This document shows, piece by piece, positions 5,313 through 6,385 of a stretch of DNA of 6,385 bases. Position 1 is the stretch's first letter. Every line of letters starts with the position of its first letter. The DNA comes from Lachnospiraceae bacterium. Its GTDB lineage: Bacteria > Bacillota > Clostridia > Lachnospirales > Lachnospiraceae. Location of the stretch: the NCBI GenBank assembly GCA_017613225.1, contig JAGAEH010000152.1, positions 1-6,385 of the forward strand, given 5' to 3'. A program made the translations under genes and the position numbers. Under the pieces are notes generated by a model. That model ran no database searches. It was given only the letters and a program-made list of their open reading frames with translations, and had not been told where the DNA came from.

Positions 5313-6385
5313 ATGGCAGAGGAGAAAAGGCTCACCAAAGCGACCTGGAAGATCATGGAGCAGCTGCTGGAAACAGACGATCTGGCGGACGCCCTGTCCG
5401 GCGCTCTGGATATCATCGTTGAAACGCTGGACAGCGAGGCCGGCGCGGTCTGGCTGCTGGACGAAAAGACGGACCGCCTGACTCCGGTTTTTCATGCCGG
5501 TCCCGTGGACATTTCCGGGATCTCGGTAGAGAACGGCCTGGGAGCGGAAGGCCTGGTCACGAAGACGGGAGAGTCGCTGATCACGGAGGACGCCCCTTCG
5601 GACCAGCGCTTTGACGCCACCGTCTTCGACGACAACGGCCTCCCGGTGAAGACGATGATCTGCGTCCCATTAAACGATCTCCACAAGGTGATCGGCTGCG
5701 TGCAGGTCGTCAATAAAAAAGACGGCGCCTACAGCAGCGGCGAGCTGAAGCTCTGCGAGCAGATGGCCTCTCTGGCCGCCATAACCATCGAGGAAAAGGG
5801 CCTGGCCGCGGAGCCGGAGGAGCCGAAGGAGGTTTTGGCCGTTCTGGAGAACGTGATCAAGGAGTTCCCTTCCGGCGGCGGGGTGTCCCGGGTGCTGAAG
5901 GGGATCAATCTGGAGATCTACAAGAACGAATTCGTGGTGGTGCTGGGCGAGTCCGGCTGCGGCAAGTCCACCATGATCAACATCGTGGGCGGCATGGATT
6001 TCCTGACCGACGGCAAACTGACGATAGACGGGAAGGATTTTTCCCATCCCTCCGAGGAGGAACTGACAAAGTACCGCCGTTCCACCGTGGGCTTCATTTT
6101 CCAGGCCTATAACCTGATGCCCAACCTGACCGCCGTGGAGAACGTGCGGTTCATCGCCGAGCTGGTGGAGGACCCCATGGACCCCATGGAGGCCATCCGC
6201 ATGGTGGGGCTGGGGGACAAGCCCAACAACTATCCGGGCCAGCTGTCCGGCGGACAGCAGCAGCGGGTCTCCATCGCCCGGGCCATCGTAAAGAAGCCGC
6301 GGCTGATCCTGGCGGACGAGCCCACGGCGGCCCTGGACTACGCCACCAGCATCGAAGTGCTGCGGGTGATCCAGGATATCATCAA
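5313..6385 (+). CDS. GAF domain-LolD/MacB-type ABC ATPase fusion (3' truncated by window)
   Basis: This is a cytoplasmic ATPase subunit of a mechanotransmission-type ABC transporter with an N-terminal sensor domain; 357 complete codons are visible and the frame is open at the window end. Residues about 10-162 form a GAF domain: an N-terminal helix (LADALSGALDIIVETL), AGAVWLLD, GESLITEDAPSDQRFD, MICVPL, IGCVQVVNKKDGAYSSGEL and a closing helix. A Pro/Glu-rich linker (about 165-173) leads to the ATPase. There the aromatic Phe185 is a plausible A-loop residue, Walker A is GESGCGKST (212-220), the Q-loop Gln is 264, the signature is LSGGQQQR (311-318), Walker B is LILADEP (331-337), and the D-loop is AALD (339-342). 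The H-loop histidine lies beyond the window. The spacing and the ALDYATSIEVL segment fit the LolD/MacB/FtsE group. The GAF ligand is unknown. It may serve the permease at 1268-3679 or one downstream of the window. Catalytic motifs are intact, so it should be active. Confidence 0.93.
   Translation, partial: MAEEKRLTKATWKIMEQLLETDDLADALSGALDIIVETLDSEAGAVWLLDEKTDRLTPVFHAGPVDISGISVENGLGAEGLVTKTGESLITEDAPSDQRFDATVFDDNGLPVKTMICVPLNDLHKVIGCVQVVNKKDGAYSSGELKLCEQMASLAAITIEEKGLAAEPEEPKEVLAVLENVIKEFPSGGGVSRVLKGINLEIYKNEFVVVLGESGCGKSTMINIVGGMDFLTDGKLTIDGKDFSHPSEEELTKYRRSTVGFIFQAYNLMPNLTAVENVRFIAELVEDPMDPMEAIRMVGLGDKPNNYPGQLSGGQQQRVSIARAIVKKPRLILADEPTAALDYATSIEVLRVIQDII

Overview
The window looks like a chromosomal segment of a Gram-positive Clostridia member, probably a GC-rich gut Lachnospiraceae- or Oscillospiraceae-type bacterium. 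The evidence is a class III fructose-1,6-bisphosphatase (a Firmicutes-type enzyme), strong Shine-Dalgarno sites, hairpin-plus-T terminators, a lysine-rich signal peptide ending in an Ala-rich cleavage site, and an FtsX-like permease with heptad coiled coils of a kind common in Clostridia. All recognisable genes are on the + strand and G/C-ending codons dominate. The taxonomy is an inference.

Layout: (1) bases 1-1186 hold the 3' part of the class III FBPase gene. (2) After an 81-base gap with no visible terminator or promoter, 1268-3679 encodes an 803-residue single-domain FtsX/MacB-like permease. It has one N-terminal membrane helix, an extracytoplasmic domain, two very long coiled-coil arms flanking a tip region, and three C-terminal membrane helices. 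(3) 3743-4333 encodes a two-helix membrane protein with a winged-helix-like segment and a CxxC...CxxC zinc ribbon. A strong intrinsic terminator at 4355-4383 closes this unit. (4) After a palindrome-rich leader, 4550-5179 encodes a small secreted protein made of two tandem beta-rich repeats. (5) A clear promoter (5206-5234) and a leader with mutually exclusive hairpins precede 5313-6385+. That gene encodes a fusion of an N-terminal GAF sensor domain to a LolD/MacB-type ABC ATPase and is cut by the window end.

Working model (inference): the permease and the GAF-ATPase belong to one mechanotransmission-type ABC machine (FtsX/MacB/LolCDE class), in which cytoplasmic ATP hydrolysis moves an extracellular stalk. 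The GAF domain would couple ATPase activity to a small ligand, and the wHTH/zinc-ribbon membrane protein and secreted repeat protein would be accessory factors. The counter-argument is that the ATPase has its own promoter and lies about 1.6 kb past the permease, behind two terminator-like hairpins, so its true partner may be a permease downstream of the window. The most interesting items are the GAF-ABC fusion, the Leu/Tyr heptad ridges of the permease, and the attenuator-like leader of the ATPase gene.
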